From assembly GCF_024704835.1 (NCBI RefSeq), contig NZ_JAMXBE010000013.1:52801-116800 (forward strand): a stretch of 64,000 nt of DNA. The letters are read 5' to 3'. The translations under genes were made by a program, and so were the position numbers. This DNA comes from Parapedobacter tibetensis (GTDB lineage: Bacteria; Bacteroidota; Bacteroidia; Sphingobacteriales; Sphingobacteriaceae). Positions 27,758 to 36,814 of the stretch are shown piece by piece. Numbering within the stretch: position 1 is the stretch's first letter; each line of letters opens with the position of its first letter. The notes under the pieces are model-generated. The model was given only the letters and a program-made list of their open reading frames with translations. It was not told the origin of the DNA and made no database searches.

Positions 27758-29557
27758 TTATCGATTCTCCCATCCGGGGTTTTGGTCCAATTTTACATCC
27801 TTATTCGTATCGATCACCGTTTGCGGAATAGGCCAAAGATTATAATTGAACGTCAGGGTAGCCTTTGTTTCAGGCCAATAAGCGTATTCGCGGATACGGT
27901 CTACCGCGATCGTGCCCCCCATACGAAGCAGGGTATTCCAGCGGCATTCTTCATAAACCAGTTCCCGCGCCCGTTCATCAAGGATCAAATTAAACGCATC
28001 GTCCACATCGGCTGCACTAACCAGGTAATCGCATTCCGCACGTTCCCGCAATAAATTGATATCTGCCGCAGCGCCGGCTTTATCGCCCATCCGTTGCTTA
28101 GCTTCTGCCCTGAGCAGGATGGTTTCAGGCAGGCGAATGATATAGTCATCGCGAAAAAGGTTGCTTCTATTCTGCCCCTCATCCAGCCCGGTGTACTTAT
28201 CGGTTGCGATCTTGCAGGAAACCGGATAACAAAGGCTACGGTTATTCATATCGGTTGTGGCGTCTCCACTCCCGTTATACATCACCTCCCAGGGAACCGG
28301 CTTCAAATAGTAAGGCGAACTGGGTACATTTCCTTTGAATCTTCTGCGGAAAACAATATCTGAATTGCGTAGGTCATCAGCCCATTTACCCTCATAAATA
28401 ATATCACGGGTATACATGGTAGGCATGATAGAAGAAATACCCCTTCCGCCCACGTCTTCCAGCGTGCCAACCATATGATCTTTGGCGGCATCGCGGAAAA
28501 CAGGACCGAAGGAACGGGAATAAGTCAGTACTGATTTGCCGTCTTCTGCTTTAAAAGCGTCATAATCGACCTGTAAAGCCCAAATGCATTCCCTGTTGCC
28601 GTCCTGATAATTGACACTCCCTTCCTGGAACAAGTCCCAGTAATGATTGGGGGTCAGTCGCAAGGTATCTACTTTTTCGCTTTCCCTGAAAATGCCGTTA
28701 TTATAGATATCGATCACGGCCTCCTGCTCCTCAGCGCGCCCGCCAAAGCGGGTGTTCATCAGGGAATATGTCCCCCCATCGATTACCTCGTTTGCATAAC
28801 TGATAGATTTCAGGAACGCAGCCTGGGCATCCCCGCCTTCATCAGCAAGGTGAGTGCCCAAGGCCAGATACAGTTCACACAGGTTGTGCTGGGCCACCCC
28901 CCGTACCAGTCGCCCGCCCGCACCGGTTGTTTCAGGCAAGTCATCCAAGACCGCCTCCAGTTCGTCGATAGCAAACTGGTAGGTCTCCGTGCGGCTGGCC
29001 CGTTCATAATCGTAACGCGGCACAGTGGTGACTTCGGTGACAATCGGCACACCCCCGAAAAGTTCGCCCAAATTGCGGTAGGCAAAAGCGCGGAAAAACC
29101 TGGCCTGAGCCAAGACATGGGCCTTTTCTTCTGCCGAAGACCAGCTGATCTGCGGCAGATCCGCCGCATAGATAGCGAGGTTCGCACGGGAAATCACATA
29201 GTACCAGGTGGTATAGATCTCATAAAAAGCCTCCGTGTTGGTGTTGATTGTTCCGTAATCGCTAAAGGTCCCACCCCGCCTGATGCTAGCCACATCATAC
29301 ATATCGGTGCCTTTGCCGCGGAAAACACGGATCCAGTCATCGCCATCTGGAGCAGCCCATATATCCCGCATATGCGAATAGAGCGATACCAGTACCTGAT
29401 CAACCTGGGCAGCCGTTGAAAATGCATTATCCACCGTGTAAAATGTGGGCGGCTCTTCGGTTAAAAAGTCCATATCCGATTTGCATCCTGCCATCATCAA
29501 AAAAACCAACAATAACCCGGTAATGTGTTTATTATGGAATAATCTGTTCATGATCAA
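27758..29557 (-). CDS. SusD/RagB family outer membrane lipoprotein (locus 2)
   Basis: A 599-residue SusD protein with a lipobox Cys at 25 (LLVFLMMAGC). The SusD fold is indicated by AHVLAQARFFRAFAYRNLGE, DEARELVYEECRW-like helices (DERARELVYEECRWNTLLRM) and the tail LWPIPQTVIDTNKDVKLDQ with NPGW. It follows SusC by 15 nt and overlaps transcriptionally with GH106. It binds the oligosaccharide imported by its SusC partner; rhamnogalacturonan-derived rhamnose oligomers are the likely ligand given GH106 and DUF4861 in the same operon. An alternative start is M3 at 29551. Confidence 0.93.
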   Translation of the reverse strand: MIMNRLFHNKHITGLLLVFLMMAGCKSDMDFLTEEPPTFYTVDNAFSTAAQVDQVLVSLYSHMRDIWAAPDGDDWIRVFRGKGTDMYDVASIRRGGTFSDYGTINTNTEAFYEIYTTWYYVISRANLAIYAADLPQISWSSAEEKAHVLAQARFFRAFAYRNLGELFGGVPIVTEVTTVPRYDYERASRTETYQFAIDELEAVLDDLPETTGAGGRLVRGVAQHNLCELYLALGTHLADEGGDAQAAFLKSISYANEVIDGGTYSLMNTRFGGRAEEQEAVIDIYNNGIFRESEKVDTLRLTPNHYWDLFQEGSVNYQDGNRECIWALQVDYDAFKAEDGKSVLTYSRSFGPVFRDAAKDHMVGTLEDVGGRGISSIMPTMYTRDIIYEGKWADDLRNSDIVFRRRFKGNVPSSPYYLKPVPWEVMYNGSGDATTDMNNRSLCYPVSCKIATDKYTGLDEGQNRSNLFRDDYIIRLPETILLRAEAKQRMGDKAGAAADINLLRERAECDYLVSAADVDDAFNLILDERARELVYEECRWNTLLRMGGTIAVDRIREYAYWPETKATLTFNYNLWPIPQTVIDTNKDVKLDQNPGWENR

Positions 29558-29572
29558 TCTATTTAAATCTAA

Positions 29573-32500
29573 TTAGAAACTTGCATTCAGGCCTATCGCA
29601 TAGGTGGAAAGCACTGGAAACGTATCGGATATGATGGTAGCGCCCGTTTCGGGATCTCCCCCATACCAATCGGTAAAGGTGCCGAGATTTTTGGCGGTTG
29701 CAAACAACTTCAGCGCTTGGAGCTTTGCCCGCCCCATCCAGGGTTGGCGGAAGGTATAGGAGAGCGTTACATCTTGAATCCTAACAAACCCGCGCGACTG
29801 CAGGGCAAGGTAGCGCCCATCCCCTGCAAAATAGGCTGAGGGGTATTCATTACTCGGGTTTTCCGGTGTCCAGTAAGGCTTTGAAGTCATGTTATCGTTA
29901 AACCTGCCTGTTCCCCCGGTCAAATAAGCGGTGGTATTGCTTTGCAAGAACCGGTTGTTCCCGCCAAAAGTACCGGTAAGCATCACGTACAAATCAAGAT
30001 TTTTGTAGGTCACGCTATTGCTCAGGCTGAGCCTGAAATTTTCCATTCTGTACCCGAGAACCTGCCGGTCTGCTTCCGTGATGCCCGGTACCCCGTCGAT
30101 GTCCCGGTATTTAGGAGCCCCGGCGGCGGCCCCCGTCAGTTCCATATATTCCGTATCGCTTTCCTGAACGATCCCATCCTGCACATAGCCATAAATGGCT
30201 TCAAGGGAGTGTCCAATAAACAACTCGTTTCCAATATCATCATCCTCCCTTCCATCGCCATCATGGTCTTCCCCATATAGTTTGACCAGTTTATTGTTGT
30301 TTTTCCAAAATGTCGCGGCGGTATTCCAGTTCCAGTTGGCGTTTCGGACATTGACCGAGCGCACCGTCAGGTCGATACCGGTATTATTCACCTGCCCCAT
30401 GGACGTAACGACCGTCTTGAAACCGGTCATCACCGGGATGTTGCGTCTAAAAATCTGGTCGGTGGTTTTGGAGAAATAAGCATCCAAATCCACGAACAAG
30501 CGGTTATCCAGCCAGGCCGATTCAAAACCGGCATTCCAGGATTCGGTCTTTTCCCAACCGAGGTCAGCATCTCCCAACGTATTTTGGTACAGACCGTACC
30601 GGATAATCCCCGGTCCATCCGAAAACTCATACCTTACCCCACCGCTGGATGCGTTGGCCACCGTAGACAGCGTACCGTAAGGAGCGATCCCCTGATTGCC
30701 GTTTTGCCCAAAAGAGAATTTCAGTTTCAGATAGTCCAGCGGCTTCAGGTTTTGCATAAAAGGCTCGTTGGATATCGCCCAGGCCACCCCTGCGGCCGCA
30801 AAGTCGGCCCATTTGTTATTCACCCCGAATACCGAAGCGCCATCACGGCGGTAAGAACCCGTAAAATAATATTTATCATCGAAAGCATAGCTTACCCGGC
30901 CCAGGTAGCCAACATTGGTACGCTTTCGGCCATCCAGTTCTATCCGCTGGACAGTCGCCTTATCCAGACCCTGCATGCCCAGGATCGTGTTCCCGTTGGC
31001 CGCAAAGTCGGATCCCCTTGTAATAACCCTGGCTGTATCCACATAGTCCCTGGTTGCTACTAATGTGACATCCATGCTGTGTTTCTCAAACGTTTGCTTA
31101 TAATTGAGAATATGATCGATTACATAACTACGGGCACGCTCATTACTGATATAGCCGTTGCTATTGGTGAGGAAACCCTGCACCACGGCGGGGTCATACC
31201 GTTCCAGTCCCTCGCCCTCCTGTACATAATATCCTTCATAGATAAAAACCCCGGATTCGTACCGATCGATATTGGTCATGTAATTTGCCCGGTAGCTCAG
31301 TCCCGCTACCCAGGGGATACGGACCAGGGCATGGGCATTCAGGCGGAGGCTATTGCGCAGATCCAGGTTATCCCGCAAACCATCGTCCACCCCCCATAAT
31401 GGATTTGCGAGAGATTGCGTATAAGGATATTTTTCCAGGTTGCCCGCCTCATCGCGAAACATTACCCCATAAGGAGACATCCGCTGGGCCGCTTGGACAT
31501 TCGCTGCGTTCCCTGAATAATCCCTCCGGCTATAGCCGGCATCCAGCCCTACCTCCAGCCAATCGGTAACCTGCGTATTCAGCTTACCCAGCAATGAAAT
31601 CCGGTCGAAATCCTCTCCCACCATCACGCTTTTATTGTCATCGTACGAAGTGGAAACATAATAATTGATCCACTCTGACGAACCCGAAACCGCGGCCTGG
31701 TAGTTTTGCATCACCCCGGTACGGCTTACCTCATCCAGCCAAACCGTTTCGCGGCCGGCCTCCATATTGGCCAGTTCGCCGGGTTTCAACCAATTGGTGG
31801 AGCCCTCGGTGTATTGGTTGCGGGCATTAACGGCCTCAACCCACTCCTGGCCCTTCATCATCACCGGCTGGTTTTGCCATCTTTGGAAGCCGGTGGACGT
31901 ATTGAAAGCAATGAGCGGTTTGCCGAACCGGCCCTTTTTGGTAGTAATGGCAATCACGCCATTAGCCGATCTGGAACCGTAGGCAGCCGCAGAAGTGGCA
32001 TCTTTCAGCACATCGATGCTGGCAATGTCGTTCGGGTTGATATCGCTGATGCTTCCCAGGAAAATAACCCCGTCCAGCACAATCAGCGGATTGTTGTCGC
32101 CATGGACGGAGTTCTGGCCACGGACCTGCATGTCCGGCTCGCCCCCAGCCCTATTGGTAGCGCCGATATTTAGGCCTGGTATGCTCCCCTTCAGTGCCTC
32201 CAGGACATTTAAATTGGGCATAAGCGCCACAGGCGAATCCTCCAATTTCAGGGAGCTCACCGCCCCCGTTAAGTCCTTCCTCGTGGTCGTGCCATAGCCG
32301 ATTACCACCACCTCATCCAAATCAGCCGATTCGGGCACCAATACCACGCTGAGATTCCGTTGGCCTGTTAACGTAATTTCCTGGGCCATAAAACCCAGGG
32401 CACTGAATACCAACACCTCACTCACATCGGCCTGGATTTGGAATTGCCCGGTAGCGTTGGTGGCCGTGCCCCGGGAGGTGCCGCGCACCAATACCGATAC

Positions 32501-32941
32501 GCCTTCCAACGGATTGCCCAGTGAATCGCGTACGGTACCTGTAAACGTTTCCTGCGCCGGTGCAATCGCATGCGATCTACTTTTCTGTTTAATCACAACG
32601 GTCTTATCTTCATTGAAGATAAACTCCAGCGATTGGTCTGCAAAGCACTGTTCCAATACTTCTTTAAACGGCGCATTGCTCACGCGCATCGTCACGCGTG
32701 GCACCTTGCGCAATAGTCTGGCATCGTAAATAAAATCATACCCACTTTCCTGCGATAGTTGGTACAGTACCTGCTCGATGGACGCATTTTTTACATGAAG
32801 GCTCACCTCCTGCCCGTGCCCTGCTACGGCCAATTGCATGAATGCGATCGTCAGCAACAAGAGTGTTTTCATAATCACTAAATGAGGAAATGATCGAACG
32901 ATTGGTTTTCCGCATCGAATTGCGATAAATTTTCTATACAT
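29573..32941 (-). CDS. SusC/RagA TonB-linked transporter with STN signalling domain (locus 2)
   Basis: A 1122-residue transporter. The long N-terminal lead to the signal peptide (cleavage near GHGQ, residue 44) is usual for this subgroup, so I keep the start at 32941; M24 at 32872 is an alternative. An STN (secretin/TonB N-terminal) domain covers about 47-118 (LHVKNASIEQVLYQLSQ). The regulatory-like domain follows at about 133-203 and the plug starts at DEVVVIGYGT (209-218). The STN domain contacts a FecR-type anti-sigma protein, and exactly such a gene with its ECF sigma lies directly upstream, so this receptor both imports and signals its substrate. Confidence 0.95.
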   Translation of the reverse strand: MYRKFIAIRCGKPIVRSFPHLVIMKTLLLLTIAFMQLAVAGHGQEVSLHVKNASIEQVLYQLSQESGYDFIYDARLLRKVPRVTMRVSNAPFKEVLEQCFADQSLEFIFNEDKTVVIKQKSRSHAIAPAQETFTGTVRDSLGNPLEGVSVLVRGTSRGTATNATGQFQIQADVSEVLVFSALGFMAQEITLTGQRNLSVVLVPESADLDEVVVIGYGTTTRKDLTGAVSSLKLEDSPVALMPNLNVLEALKGSIPGLNIGATNRAGGEPDMQVRGQNSVHGDNNPLIVLDGVIFLGSISDINPNDIASIDVLKDATSAAAYGSRSANGVIAITTKKGRFGKPLIAFNTSTGFQRWQNQPVMMKGQEWVEAVNARNQYTEGSTNWLKPGELANMEAGRETVWLDEVSRTGVMQNYQAAVSGSSEWINYYVSTSYDDNKSVMVGEDFDRISLLGKLNTQVTDWLEVGLDAGYSRRDYSGNAANVQAAQRMSPYGVMFRDEAGNLEKYPYTQSLANPLWGVDDGLRDNLDLRNSLRLNAHALVRIPWVAGLSYRANYMTNIDRYESGVFIYEGYYVQEGEGLERYDPAVVQGFLTNSNGYISNERARSYVIDHILNYKQTFEKHSMDVTLVATRDYVDTARVITRGSDFAANGNTILGMQGLDKATVQRIELDGRKRTNVGYLGRVSYAFDDKYYFTGSYRRDGASVFGVNNKWADFAAAGVAWAISNEPFMQNLKPLDYLKLKFSFGQNGNQGIAPYGTLSTVANASSGGVRYEFSDGPGIIRYGLYQNTLGDADLGWEKTESWNAGFESAWLDNRLFVDLDAYFSKTTDQIFRRNIPVMTGFKTVVTSMGQVNNTGIDLTVRSVNVRNANWNWNTAATFWKNNNKLVKLYGEDHDGDGREDDDIGNELFIGHSLEAIYGYVQDGIVQESDTEYMELTGAAAGAPKYRDIDGVPGITEADRQVLGYRMENFRLSLSNSVTYKNLDLYVMLTGTFGGNNRFLQSNTTAYLTGGTGRFNDNMTSKPYWTPENPSNEYPSAYFAGDGRYLALQSRGFVRIQDVTLSYTFRQPWMGRAKLQALKLFATAKNLGTFTDWYGGDPETGATIISDTFPVLSTYAIGLNASF

Positions 32942-33076
32942 TTGAATTTGGGTTTAATTACTAATTGGCATATATACTCCGCTGGTTGGTTGCCCAGTAT
33001 TGCCTCCATAAAAGGCGATAACCGGGTGCGGGCCAACGCCCCGGTTATTTTGTTGGCAACCCAAACTGCTGTCTCG

Positions 33077-34315
33077 TTAGTTCTCCATGACGATGATCCT
33101 CCTTCCTTCAATGTGAAACGTAATCAATCCGGTATCTTTCAGATTTTCCAGCAACTGGACGATGCTCTTAGACCGTTTGAAAATGCCCCCGAAACGCTTG
33201 TCCGACAAATCCCCCCGGTATTCCACCTCTACGTCATACCATCTCGCTACCCGCTCCATAATGCTTTCGATAGCTTCGTCGTTGAATAGGAAATACCCGT
33301 TATGCCAAGCCAGTTCGACATCCAAGTCGACCCTGCCTACCGTGAAGTTCCCACCACGCCTGGTAAACACAGCGACTTCTCCCGGTTTCAGCAATGCGGA
33401 CGCCCCTGAGGTATTTGACACCCGGACACTCCCATCCACCAAAGCCGTTCTGACGTCGTTACCGGGATACGCCTTGACATTAAAAACCGTACCCAATACC
33501 TCTACTACCTGCCCGTTGCCCACCACTTTAAAGGGTACATCCTTCACGGTCGGCTTCGTGTCGTTACCGGACTGGCGGTTCACCTCGAAATAGGCTTCTC
33601 CTTCCAATGCCACCACACGTTCATGTTTTTCAAATGGTACGGGATACTTCAGCACGCTTTCTGAGTTGAGGTGTACCTTGCTTCCATCCGGCAACACCAA
33701 CTGACAATGGCCGCCCCTGGGGATCACGATGGTATGATGGGTTGTCGCTGTTGCCACATGCCCCATAGCTGGCTCATAACGGACTTGTCCATCCGTCAGC
33801 TTTTGGATGGACACCCCAGCCTCCTCGGCCATCAAACCGCTGCCCGCTTCATCCAGTACGAGCGTACGGCCATCGCCCAATGTAATCGTAGCACGGTCTT
33901 TTCCGGGTTTTATCCCGGCCTGCTCCACCGCTTCCGCCAACGTCAATTCGGGGCTATTTGCCGTCTCCTTTGATAGAAACAGGTAAACGGCCAGCGAGGC
34001 AACGATCATCACACTGGCAGCAGCAGCCCACCAACGCCATGCCACACCGGCGCGGATCTCCGATGACGGCGTTTCTTCCGGGTGATGCTGATTCATGATC
34101 CCTTGTAGCATTTCAACCCCTTGCTCCTGCGTAAAAATGGATCGCCCGGGACTGAAATGTTCCCACATTTCCCCCAGTAATTGTTCGGCATATGCTCTGT
34201 TTTGCGGATTGGCTAGCCGCGCGAATAACTCGTCGCGTTCATCAGGCGTGATGTTTTGATGTATCGCCCTATTTATCAATACCGCAATTCGTTCTTTTTC
34301 TATCCCTTTAGCCAT
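33077..34315 (-). CDS. FecR-family anti-sigma factor
   Basis: A 412-residue single-span inner membrane regulator. A cytoplasmic N-terminal part (about 1-92) would hold the sigma factor. A transmembrane helix lies at about 95-115 (WWAAAASVMIVASLAVYLFL). The periplasmic FecR domain (about 190-300) includes VIPRGGHCQLVLPDGSKVHL and FEKHERVVALEGEAYFEV. A DUF4974-type C-terminal domain follows (FNDEAIESIMERVARWYDVE and FGGIFKRSKSIVQLLENLK). It lies between the ECF sigma gene (91 nt) and SusC with STN (135 nt), the classical FecI-FecR-FecA order. It releases the sigma factor when the receptor is occupied. Confidence 0.95.
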   Translation of the reverse strand: MAKGIEKERIAVLINRAIHQNITPDERDELFARLANPQNRAYAEQLLGEMWEHFSPGRSIFTQEQGVEMLQGIMNQHHPEETPSSEIRAGVAWRWWAAAASVMIVASLAVYLFLSKETANSPELTLAEAVEQAGIKPGKDRATITLGDGRTLVLDEAGSGLMAEEAGVSIQKLTDGQVRYEPAMGHVATATTHHTIVIPRGGHCQLVLPDGSKVHLNSESVLKYPVPFEKHERVVALEGEAYFEVNRQSGNDTKPTVKDVPFKVVGNGQVVEVLGTVFNVKAYPGNDVRTALVDGSVRVSNTSGASALLKPGEVAVFTRRGGNFTVGRVDLDVELAWHNGYFLFNDEAIESIMERVARWYDVEVEYRGDLSDKRFGGIFKRSKSIVQLLENLKDTGLITFHIEGRRIIVMEN

Positions 34316-34406
34316 TTATCCGTCATCCGTTTACATAAAGACGCAGAAACGGGGAAAAGTGGATATCAAAATAAAAAAATGAGAAAAATTAAAAAGAAGT
34401 GGCTAG

Positions 34407-34973
34407 TCAGAGTATAAAAAAAATCAACGTTGCCCATCGCACAAATTCCTTTATTGATTTTATCGCCAAATGCTGATACTTTTTCACCGATTCGATGGAA
34501 AGATTCATCCGTTGGGAAATTTCAGGGTTTTTCAGGCCCTGTTGCCGGAAGATGAATACCCGTTGCTGCTGAGGGGGTAGGTTCTGCAACGCCCGTTCCA
34601 CCAGTTCATGCGGGTTTTGCGGTGTGTCTTCCTCCACCCGGTCTTCGATCCAGTCAGTCTCTCGCACATAGGTTTCGTATTTTTTCCGTTCGGCCACCTG
34701 TTTCCGGATGTGACTCAAGGTATGGTTTCGGCAAAGGATGAACAGGTACGCGTCAAAACTTCTGACGGAAGGTAGGGACTCCCGGTTGATCCATATTTTT
34801 TCAAAAACTTCCTGCACAATTTCAGCCGTGGCATCCAAGTCATGGATAATCAACTGCACAAACTCACCCAGCTGGTTGTAATAAGCATGGAACATTTCCG
34901 TGAAGGCCCGCTCATCGCCTCCGGCAATTTTTTCCAGCACTTCTTCTTCATTAGCTAACTTACGCAAAGTCAT
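34407..34973 (-). CDS. ECF sigma factor (FecI-like)
   Basis: A 188-residue RNA polymerase sigma-70 family protein. Region 2 spans about 18-90 (DERAFTEMFHAYYNQLGEF, QEVFEKIWINRES, FDAYLFILCRNHTLSHIRKQ). Region 4 spans about 126-178 (LPPQQQRVFIFRQQGLKNPE, ISQRMNLSIESVKKYQHLA). It ends in a short hydrophobic tail ATLIFFIL. It is the first gene of sigma-FecR-SusC-SusD-GH106-DUF4861, and its regulon is probably that operon. Confidence 0.95.
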   Translation of the reverse strand: MTLRKLANEEEVLEKIAGGDERAFTEMFHAYYNQLGEFVQLIIHDLDATAEIVQEVFEKIWINRESLPSVRSFDAYLFILCRNHTLSHIRKQVAERKKYETYVRETDWIEDRVEEDTPQNPHELVERALQNLPPQQQRVFIFRQQGLKNPEISQRMNLSIESVKKYQHLAIKSIKEFVRWATLIFFIL

Positions 34974-35065
34974 AATCTAGCATTTGAGCAAATAGTCGGC
35001 AAAAAGCAATACTAATGTCTTTCGTGTAAAGGGGCAACCTGTACTGTCCTGAAAGAAATAGTCTA

Positions 35066-36517
35066 TCAACAGATCTTAATGGTTTCCATACTTATCAGTT
35101 TCCCCAATTTCTCGATTTTACTAGCAATGTGTCCAGTTCCCACCGCGCAATGGTGCGCAGGACCGTAGCTATTCCACCGTTCCACAAACTTCCGTGCCCC
35201 GATACTGAATCGGTAGCGGCTGTTGGTATTACCGATTTCCAGGATAGGGCCAGGTACAGATTCGGCCTCGGCCACCAAGAAAAACAGCTTCCCTTTACCA
35301 TCTTCCACCACCGACAAGAGCGTGACCGGTCCATGTTTCACCGACATTTCCACAGACAATCCCTTACCCACCTTGCCGTGGTACACCTTTAGCGGTTTGA
35401 CCTTGATCTTCCCTTCCGCGATCCGGAAATGTCCGGGCCCATCATGTCCCATCAATACCACATCGTCATTAAAGTCCATCGCGTAATATTCAGTAAAGGA
35501 GCCACCGGCATCGAAACTATCCATTATTTTCATCGCTTGAGCGTTTTTGATTTCATACTCACCGGCAACCGGAACGCCACGGGCCGTGAGCAACGTATTT
35601 CCCAAAATCACAGAACTTATGGTGTCCTCATTGGCATTGCCATTGTGCCCCTTATAGTAATACGCCAACGAACCGAGCCGATACCGCTCAACCAAACGAT
35701 CCAACGCGATAGCCGTTTGTGCTGCCCGTTGGAGTTCTACTTGTGAACAATCCGAACTTACGTTGAAAACTTCGGTAAACTCCCGGATCCGCGCTTCAAT
35801 TGCATTCGCCGAAACGTCCTCCCGTAATGCTGTCAACTCATCTACCTCAATGATTTCGATGTGTCCGCCGAACGTGATGAGTTGTTGGGTCAAATCAGTA
35901 TAAATATCAAGCATCCCAGAATAGTATGTGCCCATCGCCCCCAAGCGGTTATGCGCCATAATGGCAGCTACACGGGCTGCTTCAATCCATTCGCCGATTT
36001 CCTGCCAACAGGCTTCGTCATCGTGTAACATACCTATTACCTCATGGAAGGGAATGCCTGCCCGCTTAAACACATTTGCGATTTCTGGTACGGGACAGGC
36101 AGTGCAATACTTGAGCCATTCCCCTGTCATCATGCGCCGGTCGGGCAATTCATTGAACAAGACATAATCGATTGCAGCCGCAGGCGATAAATTGAGGATA
36201 ATCACCGGAACTTTAGCCCGTTGTACCACCGGCAGTACCGTAGACGACAAGGCGTAGGTCGTCACATACAAAAAGATGATGTCTACATCTTCCCGGCGAA
36301 AATGATGACCGGCCTCCATGGCCTTGAGGGGCGAATCAATCAATCCAAGACTCACCAATTCCACTCCGTCATATTCCCTGAAACGATTCTCCACCAGCGC
36401 TAGATACTGCTCCAAGGTCGATTTCAATCCTTGAAACTGTTCCCAATAAGCTTCGAGACCTATCCCAAATAGCCCTACCCTAAGCTGGTGTTTGCCTGAC
36501 GGCTGTTTTTTCATCAT
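35066..36517 (-). CDS. L-fucose/L-arabinose isomerase family protein
   Basis: A 483-residue cytoplasmic enzyme of the AraA/FucI fold, converting an aldose to a ketose. Manganese-binding and catalytic residues of the arabinose isomerase type appear to be kept: E298 in NANEDTISSVILG, E320 in VAGEYEIKNA, H358 in VLMGHDGPGHF and the His near 448 in GPAHHCAVGTGHIA. RVGLFGIGLEAYWEQFQGL at the N-terminus is typical of the family. It lies alone between the ECF gene and the GH106-like gene, with 92 and 297 nt of spacer. The natural substrate (L-arabinose, L-fucose, L-rhamnose or another) cannot be told from sequence. Confidence 0.85.
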   Translation of the reverse strand: MMKKQPSGKHQLRVGLFGIGLEAYWEQFQGLKSTLEQYLALVENRFREYDGVELVSLGLIDSPLKAMEAGHHFRREDVDIIFLYVTTYALSSTVLPVVQRAKVPVIILNLSPAAAIDYVLFNELPDRRMMTGEWLKYCTACPVPEIANVFKRAGIPFHEVIGMLHDDEACWQEIGEWIEAARVAAIMAHNRLGAMGTYYSGMLDIYTDLTQQLITFGGHIEIIEVDELTALREDVSANAIEARIREFTEVFNVSSDCSQVELQRAAQTAIALDRLVERYRLGSLAYYYKGHNGNANEDTISSVILGNTLLTARGVPVAGEYEIKNAQAMKIMDSFDAGGSFTEYYAMDFNDDVVLMGHDGPGHFRIAEGKIKVKPLKVYHGKVGKGLSVEMSVKHGPVTLLSVVEDGKGKLFFLVAEAESVPGPILEIGNTNSRYRFSIGARKFVERWNSYGPAHHCAVGTGHIASKIEKLGKLISMETIKIC

Positions 36518-36814
36518 ATCGTAGCTTCTTCAAGATGTTAAAAGTATTTTTAATTGTATCGTAAACCCATGTAGAAATTGATACGGTGCATGTAGTTTTT
36601 GATCTATCCGTATTCATGCCGCGGTATCATGGATACCGTTTATTTGTTTTCCTAAAGATCCCCTGGTGTATAATCCACTTCGTGAGGCAGGCTTGCTCGG
36701 CATGTACTGCCACCCATTCTTCACGGCCGGTATACGTGTCTTCCCCAGCGGCCTGACAGGCACAAGATAGTAATGGCGTTTGCGATCATAAACGATTAGT
36801 GATGATTGAAAGAT
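36518..36814. other. 297-nt intergenic region
   Basis: Lies between the isomerase-family gene and the GH106-like gene, both read leftward, and must hold the isomerase promoter. I found no convincing -33/-7 pair, strong hairpin or small ORF in it. Confidence 0.4.

Noticed and set aside
31080..31095. Second LacI-like AAACGTTT site
   Set aside because: It lies within the SusC coding sequence (as do others near 32544 and 42200) and is explained by codons.
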